Positions 7,295 to 10,738 of a DNA stretch of 10,738 bases are shown in pieces (the stretch's first letter is position 1; the number at the start of each line of letters is the position of its first letter). Source of the stretch: Gemmatimonadota bacterium (GTDB taxonomy: Bacteria > Gemmatimonadota > Gemmatimonadetes > Gemmatimonadales > GWC2-71-9). Below the pieces are notes generated by a model. That model saw nothing but the letters and a program-made list of their open reading frames with translations. It was not told where the DNA came from and did no database searches. The stretch lies in contig QHTY01000278.1 of the NCBI GenBank assembly GCA_003220985.1, forward strand, positions 3,936-14,673, read 5' to 3'. Both the position numbers and the translations under genes were made by a program.

Positions 7295-10200
7295 ATGCAG
7301 GTCAGTCGTCGCGACTTCCTACGTGTCACCGCCGGCGCCGGCGCCGGTACAGCCATCGGTGGATTGGTCGGGCTCGGCGCCACACTCGCGCCCGCGCGCG
7401 CCCAGGCACAGGAACTTCGCATTCGAGACGCCAAGGCGGTCCCGAGCATCTGCCCGTTCTGCTCCGTAGGATGCGCCACCCTGGTCCACGTGAAGGGCGA
7501 CCGCATCGTCAACATCGAGGGCGATCCGCGCAGCCCGCACAACGAAGGCACGCTCTGTCCCAAGGGCGCCGCGATCTACCAGCTGCACGTCAACCCCAAC
7601 CGCCAGACGAAATGCCTCCACCGCAAGCCGGGCGCCTCGAGCTGGGAGGTCGTCGAGCTCGAGTGGGCGATGGACCGCGTTGCCGAGCTCACCAAGAAGA
7701 CGCGAGACGACACGTTCATCGAGAAGCTGCCGAACGGCAAAGTCGTGAACATGTCGCCCGCCATCTTTGCCCTCGGCGGTGCGACGCTCGACAACGAATT
7801 CAACCATGTGTGCCAGAAGTTCTGGCGCGGGCTCGGCGTCGTCGCGATCGAGAATCAGGCCAGGATATGACACAGCTCTAGCGTCCCCGGTCTGGGGACA
7901 CGGTTCGGTCGGGGCGCGGCGACCCTGTATCCGCGCAACCTCGAGCACACCGACTGCTTCGTGATCATGGGTTCGAACATGGCGGAGTGCCATCCGGGGC
8001 GTTCCGCTGGCCCATGAAAGCCAAGCTCAACGGCGCCAAGCTCATTCACGTCGATCCGCGCTTCACCCGCACCAGTGCAGTCGCCGATCTCCATGTCCCG
8101 ATCCGCGCGGGCTCGGACATCGCGTTCCTCGGCGGGCTGATCAACTACGTCATCAACTCGCAGCGCTGGAACACGGATCCCTTCTTCAAAGAGTTCGTCG
8201 TCAACTACACGAACGCGGCGACGATCATCAACGACGACTTCAAGGATACCGAAGACCTCGAGGGCGTGTTCTCGGGCCTCAAGGGGTTCAAGGAGCCCGA
8301 CTTCTGGCCCGAGAACGGCAACCGCGGCGCGTACGACAACGCCAGCTGGGCGTACAATCGTGGGCCGAAGGGGCCGGGCCCGGCCACGAAAGACCTGATC
8401 GCCAAGCGCGCCGGCCCGCCATTCGACGACCTGGTCCGCTCGCTCAAGCCGGGGCCCGCCGAGCGCGACGCGACCCTCCAGAACCCGCGCTGCGCGTTCC
8501 AGATCCTGAAGCGGCACTTCAGCCGCTACACGCCGGAAATGGTGGAGCAAATCTGCGGCTCGCCGAAAGAGAAGTTCATCAAAGTGGCCGAGGCGCTGCT
8601 CGAGAATTCCGGCCGCGACCGGACCAGCGCGTTCGCGTACGCGGTCGCCTGGACCCAGCACACCTACGGCGTCCAGATGATCGGCTGCTGCGCGTTGCTC
8701 CAGCTCCTGCTCGGCAACATTGGACGACCGGGCGCAGGCGTGATGGCGCTGCGCGGCCACGCCGCGATCCAGGGCTCGACCGACGTGCCCACGCTGTACC
8801 ACAGTGGCGGCCGAGACGGCACCGACGAGCTACTACGGCAACACGCCCAAGTTCCTCGTGTCATATCTGAAGTCGATGTATGGCGCGGCGGCGACCGCAG
8901 AGAACGACTTTGGCTACGACTGGCACCCCAAGATCCTCGGCGATCACTCGCACATCGCCATGTTCTCCGCCATGGCGAACGGGCGCGTGAAAGGGATGTG
9001 CTGCGTCGGACAAAACCCCGCGACCTCGCTGAACGGCGGGGCGACGCGACGCGCCCTGCGGCAGCTCGACTGGCTCGTGGTCAAGGACAACTGGCTCACC
9101 GAGACGGCCACGCACTGGTACCTCGCGCCGGAAGTGAAGAATGGTGAGGTGAAGAGCGCGGACATCAAGACCGAGGTGTTCTTCTTCCCGTCGACGCAGA
9201 TCGCGGAATACGACGGCAGCTACACCAACACCCAGCGCATGCTGCAGTGGCACTCGTTCGCGACCAAAGCGCCGGGGGACTGCCGCACCGATAGCTGGTT
9301 CTACCACAACCTCGCCAAGCGGCTGCGGAAGGCCTACGCGAACAGTACGCTGCCGCGCGACCAGGGCTGGAAGAATCTCACGTGGGACTTTGACCCCGAT
9401 CCCGCCGACCCGGCCTATGGCACGGCGCTCTACCCGGGTGAGATCAGTGCCCTCAAGGTGCTGCGCGAAATCAACGGGTATCAGACGGCCGACCCGAAAC
9501 AGCACCTGAAGGGATTCGGCGATTTGAAGGATGACGGCTCCACGACGTGCGCGTCATGGATCTACTGCGGTTGCTATCCGGCGCCGGATCAGAACATGAC
9601 CGCGCGCCGCGAGCCTGATCCGCCGGGCGTTCCGGGCGCACATCTCAAGTGGGGATGGGCGTGGCCCGCGAATCGGCGAGTCATGTACAACCGTGCGTCC
9701 GCGGACCTGAAGGGCAATCCCTGGAGCGAGCGCAAGCGGTGGGTCTGGTGGGATCCGAACTTCGTGAACCCGCCCGATCCCAAGACGGGCAAGCCAGTGC
9801 CGCACGGCAAATGGGTCGGCTACGACACGCCCGACTTCGCCGCGACCAAGGCTCCGGACGCGCAGCCCAAGCCGGACGGCATCGGGCTCGATGCCCTGTC
9901 GGGAACGCAGCCGTTCATCATGCGGGCAGACGGCCGTGGCTGGCTGTTCGTGCCGGCGGGGCTCGTGGACGGACCGTTGCCGACGCATTACGAGCCGCAT
10001 GAGTCGCCTGTGCAGAACCTCCTCTATCCCAAGCAGCAGAGCAGCCCGGTGCACAAGGTGTGGTCGCTGGGTAAGCCCTGGAATCCGATCGCGGTAGTCG
10101 GCGATCCCAAGTTCCCGTACGTCATCAGCACGTATCGATTGACAGAACACTACCTCGCCGGCGCCATGAGTCGCTGGCTGCCGTGGCTCGCCGAGCTGAT

Positions 10201-10482
10201 GCCGGAGCTGTTCATCGAGATCGGCAAAGGGCTCGCGCAGGAGAAGGGAATCAAGAATCTCGACTGGGTCGTGGTGTCGAGTCCGCGTGGCCACATCAGG
10301 GCCAAGGCGCTCGTCACCGACCGTATCGGCGTGATGAAGATCGCCGGTAAGACCATCCACCACGTCGGGATGCCCTGGCACTGGGGCTGGATGGGGTTGA
10401 GCACCGGCGACGTCGTCAACGACCTCACGGCCTGGGTATCCACGAAGGCAAGGCGTTCGTCTGCAACGTGGAGCGGGCGTGA
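7295..10482 (+). CDS. fdnG: Formate dehydrogenase-N/O type alpha (catalytic) subunit, selenocysteine-containing; reading frame disrupted
   Basis: This is the molybdenum or tungsten catalytic subunit that oxidises formate to CO2 in the periplasm and passes electrons to a beta iron-sulfur subunit. The N-terminus has a Tat signal (SRRDFL, residues 4-9) ending in ARAQA. Cysteines 53, 56, 60 and 88 bind a [4Fe-4S] cluster. The TGA at 7868-7870 falls in QARI-U-HSSSVPGLG, matching E. coli FdnG Sec196, so it is read as Sec192. Three breaks follow: one base missing at 7997-8001 (HP to FRWPMKAK), missing sequence at about 8805 (DVPTLYHS to AAETAPTSYYG), and missing sequence at about 10430 (VVNDLT to GIHEGKAF). 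Homology resumes after each and continues to the terminal FVCNVERA and TGA 10480-10482. About 1,058 residues remain, against 1,015 in E. coli FdnG. Identity is secure. Whether the gene is intact, decaying or misassembled is not. GGGGAGG nine bases upstream supports the start. Confidence 0.9.
7868..7901 (+). promoter_or_regulatory. Selenocysteine codon (TGA) and bacterial SECIS hairpin
   Basis: TGA at 7868-7870 is followed, 18 bases later, by the loop GGTCT (7889-7893) closed by a perfect six-pair stem: GTCCCC (7883-7888) with GGGGAC (7894-7899). E. coli fdhF has the same GGUCU loop, recognised by the elongation factor SelB, and the same 18-base spacing from its UGA. The hairpin lies inside the coding frame, as in bacteria generally. 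The frame after TGA stays open and homologous for about 42 codons, so translation is expected to insert selenocysteine rather than stop. This implies SelA, SelB, SelC and SelD elsewhere in the genome. Confidence 0.93.
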
Positions 10483-10483
10483 T

Positions 10484-10738
10484 ATGGTGACCATCACCCG
10501 CCGCCGCCCGGCTACCGCGGCCACCGAGCCGATGGGCTTCTTCACCGACACGACTGTCTGTATCGGCTGCAAGGCGTGCGAGGTCGCGTGCAAAAACTGG
10601 AATCAGCTGCCTTCCACACACGGCGGCGTGTCGGAAATGTCGGGCGACAGCTACGACAACACGCGCAAGCTCGACGGCACGCACTGGCGCCACGTCAAGT
10701 TCATCGAGCAGTTCGACGGCCCCTACAACGGCCGCTGG
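10484..10738 (+). CDS. fdnH: Formate dehydrogenase beta (iron-sulfur) subunit, N-terminal part (runs off right edge)
   Basis: The first 85 residues are visible and no stop is reached. The segment GFFTDTTVCIGCKACEVACKNWN carries a C-x2-C-x2-C-x3-C ferredoxin motif (Cys26, 29, 32 and 36). This is the first of the four [4Fe-4S] cluster motifs expected in subunits like FdnH and HybA, which carry electrons from the catalytic subunit towards a membrane cytochrome b. The ATG at 10484 lies one base after the alpha stop codon, and GGAG at 10470-10473 inside the alpha gene can serve as ribosome site, so the genes are probably translationally coupled. Because of the apparent deletion near 10430, the beta frame is also open continuously upstream into alpha. 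A gamma (cytochrome b) gene would be expected beyond the window. Confidence 0.88.
   Translation, partial: MVTITRRRPATAATEPMGFFTDTTVCIGCKACEVACKNWNQLPSTHGGVSEMSGDSYDNTRKLDGTHWRHVKFIEQFDGPYNGRW

Noticed and set aside
7868..7870. TGA as a true nonsense mutation in the alpha subunit.
   Set aside because: The codon sits at the known selenocysteine position and is followed by a canonical SECIS hairpin at the correct spacing, with homology continuing in frame.
7987..9147. An open frame starting at GTG 7987 as an independent gene.
   Set aside because: It begins inside the conserved HP-FRWPM segment of the alpha subunit and its tail after about 8805 is out of frame and non-homologous. It is a fragment of the disrupted formate dehydrogenase gene.

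Overview
The window comes from a GC-rich Gram-negative bacterium. Evidence is the partial outer-membrane barrel protein at the left edge, two Tat-type signal peptides and GC-rich third codon positions throughout. No marker gene fixes the lineage. The gene content and the heptamer repeats would suit an uncultivated soil or subsurface group such as Rokubacteria, Gemmatimonadota or Acidobacteriota, but that is a guess.

Layout. (1) Bases 1-308 hold the 3' end of a porin-like gene, followed at once by a large imperfect hairpin of GAGTCAG/CTGACTC heptamers. (2) Bases 421-3222 (+) hold a Tat-exported family 1 solute-binding protein and an MFS transporter of the metabolite:H+ symporter type. They look like a transcription unit for uptake of a small, probably carboxylate-like solute. 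(3) A strong stem-loop terminator at 3242-3277 separates this unit from a convergent minus-strand pair. (4) Bases 7103-3288 (-) hold acetyl-CoA synthetase (acs) followed by an L-lactate permease family transporter, a plausible operon for uptake and activation of two- and three-carbon acids. (5) A 191-base divergent control region (7104-7294) lies before a formate dehydrogenase locus (+) that runs off the right edge. This contains the catalytic alpha subunit of the FDH-N/FDH-O type and the first 85 residues of its iron-sulfur beta subunit.

The most notable feature is the formate dehydrogenase alpha gene. Its first open frame stops at a TGA (7868-7870) exactly where FdnG-type enzymes carry selenocysteine. 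A textbook bacterial SECIS hairpin with a GGTCT loop follows at the same spacing as in E. coli fdhF. The TGA is therefore read as Sec192. Beyond it, the gene is broken in three further places where homologous sequence continues in another frame: near 8000, 8805 and 10430. The second and third breaks also lack sequence. The last one places alpha and beta in a single continuous frame. The neighbouring lactate permease also appears to lack part of one membrane helix, in frame. These lesions could be assembly errors or early gene decay, and the sequence alone cannot decide.

Together the genes describe a heterotroph that scavenges small organic acids (lactate, acetate or similar) and oxidises formate in the periplasm to feed the respiratory chain. 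I found no wholly new system, CRISPR array, tRNA, rRNA, insertion sequence or phage gene.
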